NCBI GenBank assembly: GCA_028714515.1
Contig: JAQTMF010000004.1
Location: 1-39,603 of the forward strand
Reading direction: 5' to 3'
From: Chthoniobacteraceae bacterium
Lineage (GTDB): Bacteria > Verrucomicrobiota > Verrucomicrobiia > Chthoniobacterales > Chthoniobacteraceae
Length of the DNA stretch: 39,603 nucleotides
The translations under genes were made by a program, and so were the position numbers. Every line of letters starts with the position of its first letter. The stretch's first letter is position 1. Shown piece after piece: positions 21,627-30,664 of this stretch. The notes below the pieces were generated by a model. That model was given only the letters and a program-made list of their open reading frames with translations, was not told where the DNA came from and did no database searches.

Positions 21627-22067
21627 CGGGAGCGACATTCGGACGGGCCCCGCTCCCACTCGGGAGAACCCCGCTTTTTGGTAGAGCCGGATGGCCCGCG
21701 CGTTGGTGCTGTCGGTCAAGAGGGTGATTTGAACGGCTCCGATCGACTGCGCAAAACGCACGGTGTGTTGGAGCAAAGAGGTGGCGATCCCCTTTCCACG
21801 GAAGGCGCGGCGCACGATCAGGTCTTCCAGCAGGAGCGCCCGTCCGCCCTGGCTTGCGCTGAAGACGGTCAGCAGGTTTACCATGGCAACGAGGGTTCCG
21901 CCGCGGCGCTCCACGAAGATTCGGCCAAAGCCAAGGTTCCCCACGAGAAGCCGCAACCCGGCGCTTTGCTTGGCGCGGTCGGGGCGGAAGTCCGTTTCCT
22001 GGGCAAACAGTTCGCCCAGCATATCGCACAGTTGCGGGACATCTTCGAGGGTTGCTTCGGTGATCAC
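21612..22067 (-). CDS. GNAT family N-acetyltransferase (paralogue of the 37457-37903 protein)
   Basis: [22 protein letters not shown] acetyl-CoA binding motif; overlaps nifA stop (GTGA) so probably co-translated. Confidence 0.85.
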
Positions 22068-23674
22068 ATTTTGAACCGGTCGATTCCGACTCCATACCGT
22101 TTGACCCGCAGGCCCATGATCCGTTCACTCACGCCAAGCTGCCGGGCCGCCGCGGCCATGTTGCCATGCGTCTCCTTGAGCGCCGCGACGATCATCTCGT
22201 GCTCCAGCGCGGCTACAGCGGTTTCCAAGGTGCCCGACGAGGGCTTCTCCGAGGGATCGGCGGCTTGCAGCGTGGGCGGGAGATGGTGCGCCTGGATGGC
22301 GTCGCCCTGGCAGAGGAGGACGGCCCGCTCGATGCAATTTTGCAGTTCGCGCACGTTGCCCGGCCAGTGGTACATCATCATCAGATCAATGGCCGCCGTG
22401 GAGATGCGCAGGATCCCCTTGCTGTTTTCCTTGCTGTATTTTTCGACGAAGTAATCCGCCAGGAGCAGCATGTCCGACTTGCGTTCGCGCAGCGGCGGCA
22501 CGTAGATCGGGAAGACGTTGAGCCGATAGTAAAGATCGGCGCGGAAGGCGCCTTCTTCCATGAGCCGCTCCAAATCCCGGCTGGTGGCGGCGATGACGCG
22601 CACGTCGCAGCGCTGCGTGGTCTGGCTGCCGACCCGCTCAAACTCGTGCTCCTGGAGGACGCGCAGGAGTTTCACCTGCGTGGCCGGGGTCAGGTCGCCG
22701 ATTTCGTCCAGGAAGAGCGTGCCGCCGTCGGCCAGCTCGAACCGGCCTTTGCGCATCGCGATGGCTCCCGTGAACGCCCCCTTTTCGTGGCCAAAAAGTT
22801 CGCTTTCCACGATGGACTCCGGCAGCGCGGCGCAGTTGACCTTCACGAATGCCTTGGCGTGGCGCGGGCTGCCGCAGTGGAGGGCGTGGGCCACCAGTTC
22901 CTTGCCGACGCCGCTTTCGCCGCGGATCAGCACGGTCGTTTTGGAATTGGAAACGTGTTCGATATGATTGTAGACGCTCTGCATCGCGCTGGAGCTTCCC
23001 ACCATGTTGCCCGGCTTGTAGTGATTGTGGATCTGCTCCTGGAGGCGGTCGTTCTCATCCCGCAGCTCCGCGATGCGCTCCTCGGCGAGCTGCCGCAGGC
23101 TCACGGCTTGCGCGATGACGGACGCGATGATGGCGAGCATCCGCAGGTCGCGGTCGAAGTTCTCGCCCAGCGAACTGGCCCGCTCGACGCTGAGCGTGCC
23201 CAGGATGCGCTGGCCCGAACGGATCGGCACGCAAAGGAAAGAGAGCGCGGCAAAGGCGGCGGCATGCGGCTCCTGGCCTTTCGCAAAGCGCTCGTCGGCG
23301 GCGACGTTGGCGATGGTCAGCGGCTTGCCGGTATCGATCACCCATTGGAGCAATTCCCTGCCGCGCGGACCGCTCGACACGCCTTGTCCCGACACGGCCG
23401 TCTCGCCCACTTCCTCCACGGCGAGTTCCTGGGTGGCGCGGTTGACGATCGTCACGGCTCCCCGCCGCAGCGTCATCGAGCGGACCATCTGTTTGAGGGC
23501 CTGGCGCAGAATGTGCCGGAGATCGAGGCTTTCCTCCAGGGTTTGCGATATCTCGAAAAGCAGCGTCAGGTCGCGGATGACCCGGCAGGCGCCGACGTCC
23601 ATCGAGGCGAGCGAACCGTGAAGGAGAGAACAATCTGTTTGCGGGCAATCATCGAAAGTTTGGGACTTGAACAT
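22064..23674 (-). CDS. nifA: Sigma-54-dependent Nif/Vnf/Anf-type transcriptional activator
   Basis: GAF domain, AAA+ with [34 protein letters not shown], and C-terminal HTH; embedded in nif cluster. ATG (MFKSQTF) chosen over the GTG 2 codons upstream. Confidence 0.9.
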   Translation of the reverse strand: MFKSQTFDDCPQTDCSLLHGSLASMDVGACRVIRDLTLLFEISQTLEESLDLRHILRQALKQMVRSMTLRRGAVTIVNRATQELAVEEVGETAVSGQGVSSGPRGRELLQWVIDTGKPLTIANVAADERFAKGQEPHAAAFAALSFLCVPIRSGQRILGTLSVERASSLGENFDRDLRMLAIIASVIAQAVSLRQLAEERIAELRDENDRLQEQIHNHYKPGNMVGSSSAMQSVYNHIEHVSNSKTTVLIRGESGVGKELVAHALHCGSPRHAKAFVKVNCAALPESIVESELFGHEKGAFTGAIAMRKGRFELADGGTLFLDEIGDLTPATQVKLLRVLQEHEFERVGSQTTQRCDVRVIAATSRDLERLMEEGAFRADLYYRLNVFPIYVPPLRERKSDMLLLADYFVEKYSKENSKGILRISTAAIDLMMMYHWPGNVRELQNCIERAVLLCQGDAIQAHHLPPTLQAADPSEKPSSGTLETAVAALEHEMIVAALKETHGNMAAAARQLGVSERIMGLRVKRYGVGIDRFKM

Positions 23675-23793
23675 GGGCACGGTGCGGCGAGCAGGGGATC
23701 ACCGCTGCGTTGGCGAAATCTGGACAGATGGATCGGTTGACTTGGGCATATTTGACCAATGGCGAGCGCGCCCGGGGGCGCACCCGCAATCTG

Positions 23794-23815
23794 GAGGGAG
23801 CCTTTCGGTTCCCTC
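23794..23815. repeat. Intergenic hairpin upstream of nifA (GAGGGAGCC-TTTC-GGTTCCCTC)
   Basis: 9-bp arms (one G:T wobble on + strand; A:C mismatch but GAAA tetraloop on - strand) between the 162-aa ORF and nifA. Confidence 0.4.
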
Positions 23816-23862
23816 TTGTCCCGGCATCCTAGCACATCCCGTGCCGACCGATCCTGGGGTGG

Positions 23863-24351
23863 CTAGATGACCGTGGCCGAGGCCGACTGCGGCGGCTCGC
23901 TCCAGGCCCACGATCCGCCCCTCGTGCCACCCGCGAGCCGCAGATGCTCAAAGCGGGCGGGGTTTCCGCGCCAATCCGGGACGATCCATTCGCCGTTCTC
24001 CCCCTCGATCTCGGCCCGGTTGCGGCTGGCGCAGGCGACCTTGAAGTGGAAAAGGGCGTCCGTGAGGAGCGAGACGGTGCGCCCGCTGACGCTGACTAAC
24101 TCAAAGAGGTTGACCTGTTGCGCCGCCCCCGGCGTCAGGTTAAAGAAGACGCCATGGGATGGCGCCTCGGCGACACCGGCCCAGCGGAGGAGTTCCGCCG
24201 GGGCGAGGCTCCATTGCTCATCCAGGGCGGCCAAAGCCGGGAGATGCCGCGCGAGGATTCCTTTCGAGCCGCCGAGCGGAAGCAGCCCGGTTTTGTGGAG
24301 GGCAAAACGGCCTCCCTCCAACGGTTGGATGCGATAAATTTCAAAGCCCAT
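23863..24351 (-). CDS. Hypothetical protein between nifV and nifA
   Basis: 162-aa ORF, protein-like composition, same strand as nif genes; no family recognised. Confidence 0.55.
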   Translation of the reverse strand: MGFEIYRIQPLEGGRFALHKTGLLPLGGSKGILARHLPALAALDEQWSLAPAELLRWAGVAEAPSHGVFFNLTPGAAQQVNLFELVSVSGRTVSLLTDALFHFKVACASRNRAEIEGENGEWIVPDWRGNPARFEHLRLAGGTRGGSWAWSEPPQSASATVI

Positions 24352-24409
24352 AAGGAAAAATGAAGGTTGATTTTAGGCGGCTTTTGCCGATTCTGTGGAA
24401 GTTGTGAAA

Positions 24410-24631
24410 ATGCTCGCCAGGCTCCGCTATTTGCTGGCCGAAGGGTTCGAGGTCGCCTCGCTCTCCGGCTATGATGACGCTTCCGGGCAGGGCAACGCCA
24501 AGATTCTCTTCCTGGAACGGGACGAGAACGGCGTGCCCAGGGTCCGCTCGGAGATTTTCGATGTGGATCATGACGAAATGGAGCAGTGCTCCCGCCTTTT
24601 TCTCTCCCGCCAATCCGGCGCTCAGGAATAG
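24410..24631 (+). CDS. Small hypothetical protein on opposite strand within the nif region
   Basis: 73-aa ORF with GC-rich third codon positions and plausible acidic composition; overlaps a less codon-typical 99-aa antisense ORF. Confidence 0.45.
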   Translation: MLARLRYLLAEGFEVASLSGYDDASGQGNAKILFLERDENGVPRVRSEIFDVDHDEMEQCSRLFLSRQSGAQE

Positions 24632-24636
24632 AGGAA

Positions 24637-25782
24637 TCATTCCCGCTTCCCTTCCAGTTCCCGCAGAAGGGTGAGGAACCGGCTTTGCGAGATCGCCCGC
24701 TTGCCCCGGCGCGCTTCCGCCCGAATCCGCTCCAGGAGTACCCGGGATTGCGCGGGGGTGAGATGCACCCCGGCTTCCTCGCAGGCATTGGCCAGCGCGG
24801 CGGAACCGGAATGCCGCCCGAGGAGAAACGCGGGCGTCTCGCGGCCTACTTCGCCGCTGGGGAACGCTTCGTAGGTGGCTCTGTCGCGCAAAAGGCCCGC
24901 GCAGTGGATCCCCGATTCGTGGAGAAACGCCGCTTCGCCCGTCACCGGCTTGCCGGAGGGGAGAACGCGGCCGGAGGCTTCCGCGACACAGCGCGAGAGG
25001 GCCGAGAACCCGCGCGTGTCGATTCCCGTTTCCGTGCGCAAGCCGACGCGCAGGGCCATGACGACCTCCTCCAGCGCGGCGTTGCCCGCCCGTTCGCCAA
25101 GGCCGTTTACCGTCACGCTGGCGCAGCGGGCCCCGGCTTCAAAAGCGGCAAGCGTATTGCCCACCGCCATCCCGAGGTCGTTGTGGGCGTGGAATTCCAG
25201 CGGCAGGCCGGGGACGGAGGCGCGCAGCGAGCCGACCATCGCCGCCGTCTGGCCTGGCGTGAGAATGCCGACGGTATCGGCCAGCCGCAGCCGGACGGCG
25301 CCAGCCTCCAGCGCGGCCGCGGCGAATTCGGCCAGGAAAACCGGGTCGGCCCGGCTGGCGTCCTGCGCCCCCACGGAGACGTAGCCGAAGCGGGCGGCCG
25401 CTTCGCCCGCCAGTTCGTTCAGCGTGGAGAAAACCCAGGCCGCGTCGCGCTTCCAGGCGCGCAGGTGGATGGCCGAGACGGGCCAGGAAATGTGCACCCC
25501 ATCCACGCAACAGCGGGAGGCGGCATCGAGATCGGCCCGCGAGGCGCGGCACCACGTTTCGATGAAGCACGGGAGCCCCGCCTCGGCGATGGCGTTGATA
25601 TCGTCGATCTCTCCCTGGCCCATGGCGGGCGCGCCGATCTCCAGCTCTGCCACGCCGAGGTCGGCCAGCGCCTGGGCGATGCCGACTTTTTCCTCCCGGG
25701 AAAAGGCGACTCCGGCGGCCTGTTCGCCGTCGCGGAGCGTGGTGTCGATCAACCATGCGGGGCGTGAAGTGAGATCGATCAT
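24637..25782 (-). CDS. nifV: Homocitrate synthase
   Basis: [30 protein letters not shown]..., [42 protein letters not shown]; nif context. Confidence 0.92.
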   Translation of the reverse strand: MIDLTSRPAWLIDTTLRDGEQAAGVAFSREEKVGIAQALADLGVAELEIGAPAMGQGEIDDINAIAEAGLPCFIETWCRASRADLDAASRCCVDGVHISWPVSAIHLRAWKRDAAWVFSTLNELAGEAAARFGYVSVGAQDASRADPVFLAEFAAAALEAGAVRLRLADTVGILTPGQTAAMVGSLRASVPGLPLEFHAHNDLGMAVGNTLAAFEAGARCASVTVNGLGERAGNAALEEVVMALRVGLRTETGIDTRGFSALSRCVAEASGRVLPSGKPVTGEAAFLHESGIHCAGLLRDRATYEAFPSGEVGRETPAFLLGRHSGSAALANACEEAGVHLTPAQSRVLLERIRAEARRGKRAISQSRFLTLLRELEGKRE

Positions 25783-25956
25783 ATGCCGGAGACGATGGTG
25801 GCTAGTCCGCCGCGGAGGGACTGGGGCGCAGGGGAGGAGTGAAAGGCTGGAGTTGCTGGATGCGTGACCGGCGGCATCGTAGTTTGCTCCCTTACCCTGG
25901 CTGTTTCCCTATGATCCCTGTGCCCCTGTCTCTCCGCGGCGGGTTGCATGATTGTT

Positions 25957-26262
25957 TTAGCTTGGCAGAAGAAATTCCTCCGCGACGCCGTCGTTTTCGA
26001 TCGCATCGAGAATGGCGTCGGCGGCCGCTTCGTTGACTTTGCCATACCAGTGGCCTTGCGGATAAACGACAACCACGGGGCCGTGATCGCACAGCTTCAT
26101 ACAGCCGGTGCTGGAGACCATGACGCCGTCCAGTCCCCGGTCGGCCGCTTCCTGCTCAAAGTATTGGAGCAGCGCTGACGATTCCTTTTTGTGGCAGACG
26201 CCCTGGGCGCCGGTGGGGCGGAAACTTCCGCAGACAAAGATATGGTGGGTGGGTTTATTCAT
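25957..26262 (-). CDS. Thioredoxin-like [2Fe-2S] ferredoxin (Clostridium pasteurianum 2Fe-2S / Shethna-type family)
   Basis: MNKPTHHIFVCGSFRPTGAQGVC...STGCMKLCDHGPVVVVYPQGHWYGKV: four-Cys pattern and PxVVVYPxGxWYG signature. Confidence 0.9.
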   Translation of the reverse strand: MNKPTHHIFVCGSFRPTGAQGVCHKKESSALLQYFEQEAADRGLDGVMVSSTGCMKLCDHGPVVVVYPQGHWYGKVNEAAADAILDAIENDGVAEEFLLPS

Positions 26263-26273
26263 GGTGGAGGTGG

Positions 26274-26396
26274 TTAGCGTTTCGAGGAGTTGTTGGTTTC
26301 AAAGAGCGGCGTCCAGCCCCGTCCGATGCAGAGAGGACGAGTCCGGGGTTTTTTCGGATGGCGAGCTTTCGTCTTGGTTTTTTCGGTTGAGTTCAT
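26274..26396 (-). CDS. Small basic ORF (40 aa) between nifB and ferredoxin gene
   Basis: ATG..TAA encoding MNSTEKTKTKARHPKKPRTRPLCIGRGWTPLFETNNSSKR; AAAGGA-type RBS about 10 nt upstream; exactly fits the nifB-fdx gap. Confidence 0.55.
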   Translation of the reverse strand: MNSTEKTKTKARHPKKPRTRPLCIGRGWTPLFETNNSSKR

Positions 26397-26423
26397 GGTG
26401 TTTTTTCCTTTCCAACAAAGGCG

Positions 26424-27704
26424 TCAGGCGCAGCCGGTGCCCGTGCCCCGGCAGCCGCCCTCGCCGCAACTGGTGAAGCGGCGTTTGAGGGAGGCCGGGA
26501 TCGGCTGGTCGGCAAAGACGGCCGCGAGCCCTTCTTCGATCAGGCCCTCCATTTCGATCACCTCGATGCCGCGGTCCTCCAGCGCGGCTTTGGGGCTGGG
26601 CCCGGCGGCGTTCACTAGGAAGGCGCGGCAATCGGCGAGCAGATCGGCCAGGCCGCTCCAGCGGGCAGAGGCCCCGCCCGGCGCGGGGGCCGTGCGGATC
26701 TCGACGAACTTGAACCCGGACGCGGTGGTCTCGTCTTGTTTGAAAATCAGGATGCTCGCGGCCTCGCCCAGGTGCATGTTGACGAGCGCCCCCTCGCGCG
26801 AGGCGGCCGCGACGTAGGGCCTTGCTTTGCCCGCGTTCAGCGCGCTGTGGGCGAACCGGTCGAGCGTCGCCATTTGCTCGCGCGACATCTTCTCGTCGAT
26901 GAACCCGACGGCGTCGGCCCGGCACCGCGCGCAGTGGATCATCTGCTCCACGTGCAGCCCGCATTGGAGGCGGACGCGGGCGGTCATCGTGGCGTCGGGC
27001 ACGGGGAGATCCTCAAATATCGCCCCGGCCACGGGCACGAGCGGCATGCAGTTCATGATGTCCACGCCCATCGGGCCGACCACCTTCGCGATCTCCGGGA
27101 TATGCTCGTCGTTGACGCCCGGCACGATGATCGCGTTGACCTTCACGACGATGCCGCGTTCCTTCAGCCTCCGCACGGCGTCAAGCTGGCGCTCGATCAA
27201 GATCCGGGCGGCTTCCTCGCCCCGGATGGGCGATTTGCCGTCGCGGATCCACGCGTAGATCTTCGCGCCGATCTTCGGATCGACCGCCGTGATGGTGATC
27301 GTGACATGGCTTACCTTCAGTTCCGCCAGTTCGTCGATGTACGGTCCGATGCCGAGGCCGTTGCTGGCGAGGCAGAGGATCATCTCCGGGAAACGCTCGC
27401 GCACGAGCCGGAGCGTCTCCATCGTTTCGACCGGGTTGGCGAACGGATCGCCCGGCCCGGCGATGCCCACGACCTTGATCTCCGGCCGTTGGGAGACGAC
27501 CTCCGCGAGGTACTCGGCCGCCTGCCGGGGCTTGAGAATATTGCTTGTCACGCCGGGGCGGCTCTCGTTCATGCAATCGAATTTCCGGTTGCAGAAGTTG
27601 CACTGGATATTACAGCGTGGGGCGATGGGCAGGTGGATGCGCCCGAATTTGTGGTGGGCGTCGCGGCTGAAACACGGGTGGCTGGAAAAGTCGATGTCGC
27701 TCAT
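26424..27704 (-). CDS. nifB: Nitrogenase cofactor biosynthesis protein NifB (radical SAM + C-terminal NifX-like domain)
   Basis: LPIAPRCNIQCNFCNRKFDCMNESRPGV radical SAM motif; NifX/NafY-like C-term ending CGEGGCRGTGTGCA; ATGA overlap with nifN. Confidence 0.96.
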   Translation of the reverse strand: MSDIDFSSHPCFSRDAHHKFGRIHLPIAPRCNIQCNFCNRKFDCMNESRPGVTSNILKPRQAAEYLAEVVSQRPEIKVVGIAGPGDPFANPVETMETLRLVRERFPEMILCLASNGLGIGPYIDELAELKVSHVTITITAVDPKIGAKIYAWIRDGKSPIRGEEAARILIERQLDAVRRLKERGIVVKVNAIIVPGVNDEHIPEIAKVVGPMGVDIMNCMPLVPVAGAIFEDLPVPDATMTARVRLQCGLHVEQMIHCARCRADAVGFIDEKMSREQMATLDRFAHSALNAGKARPYVAAASREGALVNMHLGEAASILIFKQDETTASGFKFVEIRTAPAPGGASARWSGLADLLADCRAFLVNAAGPSPKAALEDRGIEVIEMEGLIEEGLAAVFADQPIPASLKRRFTSCGEGGCRGTGTGCA

Positions 27705-29089
27705 AGGTAGCTATAGCCGATGGGTGAGGAGGTTTGTTTGACGTCCAGGAGGGCGTTGACGATGGTGTCGTAGAGGGCCTGCGCGCCCCGGTAGCCGAGG
27801 TGCAGGATGCGCTGGCCGCCGATCCGGTCGTGAATGGGGAAGCCCACGCGGATGAGCGGCACGCCGAGCTTGCGGGCGAGGGCGTATCCCTTGCTGTTGC
27901 CGATGATGAAGTCGGGCTTGAGGCTTTCCGCCAGCTCCGCGATCTGGGCGAAGTCGATGCCGTCGTGGATGCGGGTCCGTTCGTCCAGCATGGGGAGGAC
28001 CTCGCGCAGGTTCCGCTCCAGGCGGCCGCTCTTTCCGCCCGAGGCGCAGAGAACGGGGAGGATGCCCGTCTCGGCGAGGAATGCCGCGAGGCCGGTCACG
28101 AGATCCTCCTCGCCGTAGACGATGGCCCGCTTTTCGAAGACGTATTTGTGACCGTCGATGAGCGCGTCCACGAGCCGCCCCCGCTCCTTGTTGTATTTTG
28201 CGGGCGTCGGCAGGCCGGAAGCGGCTTCGAGCGCTTCGAACAAAGCGTCCGTTTCGCGCAGGCCGATGGGCAGCCCGAGCCGCCGGTTGGGAATGTTGAA
28301 GCGCTCTTCCAGAAACCGGCCCGCGCTGGGGAAATCGGCGAGCGTGCGGCCGAATTCCAGCGAGCATTGCGCGCACCCGGCCGCATGGATCGCCTCGATC
28401 GGCGTGCCGCCGCTTTGCAGTTTTTCGTATTCGCTCCAGGTCTCGCCGTCCATCGATTCGGAGTAATCCGGCAAAAGGGTGTAGGGGAGGCCGAAGTCAT
28501 CGGCGATCTCCTTCAAATGCCGCAGATCGGCGGCGGACACCATGCCGGGGAAGAGGTTGACCCGCCGCGTCCGGTCGCCCGGGAGGGCCAGAGCGGCCAC
28601 GGCGGCGCGGACGGCGGCGTGGAAGCCGTCGATATGCGTGCCGCTGTAGCTGGGCGTGGAGACCTTGATGAGATGCGGGTGTCCCTCGTGCCACGACTCT
28701 TTGAGGTAGTCGTGGAAGATCCGGTCCATGTCCTCGCCAATCGTCTCGCTGAGGCAGGTGGTGGCGACGGCGACCATTTTGGGTTGGTACTGCCTGATCA
28801 CATTGGAAACTCCAGCCTTGAAGTTGGACGCCCCGCCAAACACGGCCGACTCCTCGGAGAAATTGGACGCGGCGATGTCGATGGGCTCGCGGAAGTGGCT
28901 GATCAAGTAGCGCCGGATGTAGGTGCTGCAACCCTGCGAGCCGTGGAGGAAGGGGATGGTTCCCTCGATGCCCCGGAAGACCAGGCACGCGCCGAGAGGC
29001 GTGCAGAGCTTGCAGGCGTTGCGGGTCGCGGTGCAGTGGTTGAAGCGAGGCTCGTCCAGTTCGTTGTCTATCGCGCTGGTGACGTTCAT
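27701..29089 (-). CDS. nifN: Nitrogenase FeMo-cofactor scaffold protein NifN
   Basis: NACKLCTPLGACLVFRGIEGTIPFLHGSQGCSTYIRRYLISHFREPIDIAASNFSEESAVFGG; ATGA overlap with nifE. Confidence 0.95.
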   Translation of the reverse strand: MNVTSAIDNELDEPRFNHCTATRNACKLCTPLGACLVFRGIEGTIPFLHGSQGCSTYIRRYLISHFREPIDIAASNFSEESAVFGGASNFKAGVSNVIRQYQPKMVAVATTCLSETIGEDMDRIFHDYLKESWHEGHPHLIKVSTPSYSGTHIDGFHAAVRAAVAALALPGDRTRRVNLFPGMVSAADLRHLKEIADDFGLPYTLLPDYSESMDGETWSEYEKLQSGGTPIEAIHAAGCAQCSLEFGRTLADFPSAGRFLEERFNIPNRRLGLPIGLRETDALFEALEAASGLPTPAKYNKERGRLVDALIDGHKYVFEKRAIVYGEEDLVTGLAAFLAETGILPVLCASGGKSGRLERNLREVLPMLDERTRIHDGIDFAQIAELAESLKPDFIIGNSKGYALARKLGVPLIRVGFPIHDRIGGQRILHLGYRGAQALYDTIVNALLDVKQTSSPIGYSYL

Positions 29090-30474
29090 GGTTGGGCTCC
29101 TTTCAGCTTGGCGGCCCGGCGGGGAGCGAACTGCCAGACCGGGCTCATGACGGAGGAATAGACCTCGCGGGCGAAATGGAGCATGCCGATGAACCCGGCC
29201 AGCGGCTCCTTGCGCTCGTGATTGTGATCGCAGAAGCCGATCCCCATTTTGTAGGCGATGGGCCGCTCCTTCACGCCGCCGATGAAAAGATCCACATCCT
29301 TTTGCAGGCAGAACTTGGCGAGTTCGAGCGGGTTGGAGTCGTCCACGATGATCGTGCCGGGATCGCACATTTCCTGGAGCTGCTTGTAATCCTCCGCGCC
29401 GCCGGTCTGCGAGCCGACCACCGCCGTCTCCATGCCGAGCATCTTGAGCGCGCGAACCAGCGAGAACGCCTTGAACGCGCCGCCCACGTAGATGGCCGCC
29501 TTCTTCCCCTGGAGCTTGGCGCGGTAGGCGCGCAGTTGCGGCCAGATCAGCGCCACCTCGTCGCGCACGAGCGCCTGCGCCCGTTCCATGATCGTGGGAT
29601 CGTCGGCAAAAAACTTGGCGGTTTCATAAAGCGCGGCGGACATGTCCTCGATGCCGAAATACGAGACGCGCTTCACGGGAATGCCGTAATCGCGTTCCAT
29701 CACCTTGGCCAGGTGCATCATGGAGCCGGAGCATTGCACGAGATTGAGCTTCGCGCCGTGCGCACGGCGGATGTCCTCCACCCGGGCGTCGCCGGTGATG
29801 CAGCTCACCACGTTGACGCCGATGCGTTGGTAGTAATCGCGGATGATCCAGGTTTCGCCCGCGAGGTTGAAGTCGCCCAGAATGTTGATGCTGTGCGGCG
29901 GGATGCCCTCCGTGGGCGCGGTGCCCACCAGCTTGTAAACCGCTTCGCAGGCGGCCCGGTAGCCGTCCTTCTTGGTTCCCCTGAACCCTTCGGAGTTGAC
30001 CGGCAGGACCGGGATGCCTTTTTCCGCCGCGACCCGTTTGCAGATGGCCGCCACATCGTCGCCGATGATTCCGACGATGCATGTGGAGTAGACGAACGCG
30101 GCGTTGGGTTTGTAGAGATCGATCAACTCCGTCAGCGCGTGGTAGAGTTTCTTCTCGCCGCCGTAGATCACATCCATCTCCTGGAGATCGGTGGAGAAGC
30201 TGTTGCGGTGAATCTGCGGACCGCTGGAAAGCGCGCCCCGGATGTCCCAGGTGTAGGCTGCGCAGCCGATGGGGCCATGGACGAGATGCAGGGCGTCCGC
30301 GATGGGATAGAGGACGACACGCGAGCCGCAAAAGACGCACGCCCTTTGGCTCACCGAACCGGCGGCGCTGTGCTTGTCGCAGGCGATCCCGGCTCCCTTG
30401 CCCGCCTCCACGATGGAGGCCTCGCGGACGGGCAGGATGCCGATCTCTGGTTGGCTTGGCGGCATGGGTTGCAT
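29086..30474 (-). CDS. nifE: Nitrogenase FeMo-cofactor scaffold protein NifE
   Basis: RACVFCGSRVVLYPIADALHLVHGPIGCAAYTWDIRG, YSTCIVGIIGDD; upstream of nifN. Exact start uncertain. Confidence 0.95.
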   Translation of the reverse strand: MQPMPPSQPEIGILPVREASIVEAGKGAGIACDKHSAAGSVSQRACVFCGSRVVLYPIADALHLVHGPIGCAAYTWDIRGALSSGPQIHRNSFSTDLQEMDVIYGGEKKLYHALTELIDLYKPNAAFVYSTCIVGIIGDDVAAICKRVAAEKGIPVLPVNSEGFRGTKKDGYRAACEAVYKLVGTAPTEGIPPHSINILGDFNLAGETWIIRDYYQRIGVNVVSCITGDARVEDIRRAHGAKLNLVQCSGSMMHLAKVMERDYGIPVKRVSYFGIEDMSAALYETAKFFADDPTIMERAQALVRDEVALIWPQLRAYRAKLQGKKAAIYVGGAFKAFSLVRALKMLGMETAVVGSQTGGAEDYKQLQEMCDPGTIIVDDSNPLELAKFCLQKDVDLFIGGVKERPIAYKMGIGFCDHNHERKEPLAGFIGMLHFAREVYSSVMSPVWQFAPRRAAKLKGAQP

Positions 30475-30491
30475 GACGCCCGCCCCCTATT

Positions 30492-30506
30492 GCAAGCCGT
30501 GTGCCA
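30492..30506 (-). promoter_or_regulatory. Sigma-54 -24/-12 promoter for nifE: TGGCACA-CGGC-TTGC
   Basis: Reverse complement of gcaagccgtgtgcca; 14/15 compatible with TGGCACG-N4-TTGC; correct strand directly upstream of nifE. Confidence 0.85.
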
Positions 30507-30616
30507 CATCGGGGATTCGCCGGTCCCGCGCCGATCCCCGCCGCGATTTTTCAGAGAAAACCGGCGGAAAATTTTGTGCAATGTTTTTGGCCGGACCAGA
30601 ATGCCAGCGCTTCCAG

Positions 30617-30632
30617 GCTACGCATGAGTAGG
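30617..30632. promoter_or_regulatory. Putative activator site (nifE proximal dyad): gCTAC-GCATGA-GTAGG
   Basis: CTAC-N6-GTAG dyad about 118 bp upstream of the nifE -24 element; matches the pair upstream of nifH. Confidence 0.65.
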
Positions 30633-30648
30633 GCCGGGGGAGAGCGAT

Positions 30649-30664
30649 CCTACATTTCGGTAGC
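30649..30664. promoter_or_regulatory. Putative activator site (nifE distal dyad): CCTAC-ATTTCG-GTAGc
   Basis: Shares 16 identical bp (CTACCGAAATGTAGGA) with the distal nifH dyad; 32 bp from the proximal site. Confidence 0.7.

Noticed and set aside
22166-23740. 524-aa + ORF opposite nifA
   Set aside because: Shadow of nifA; no protein-like motifs.
24375-24390. GGCGGCTTTTGCC as a sigma-54 box in the 24352-24409 divergent region
   Set aside because: GG-to-GC spacing is 2 bp short of the strict -24/-12 spacing.
26736-27710. 324-aa + ORF opposite nifB (and similar ORFs opposite nifN, nifE, nifK, nifD, nifH)
   Set aside because: All are antisense shadows of unambiguous nif genes.
30582-30597. 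TGT-N10-ACC as a possible classical NifA site upstream of nifE
   Set aside because: One mismatch to TGT-N10-ACA, no counterpart upstream of nifH, and weaker than the shared CTAC-N6-GTAG pairs.
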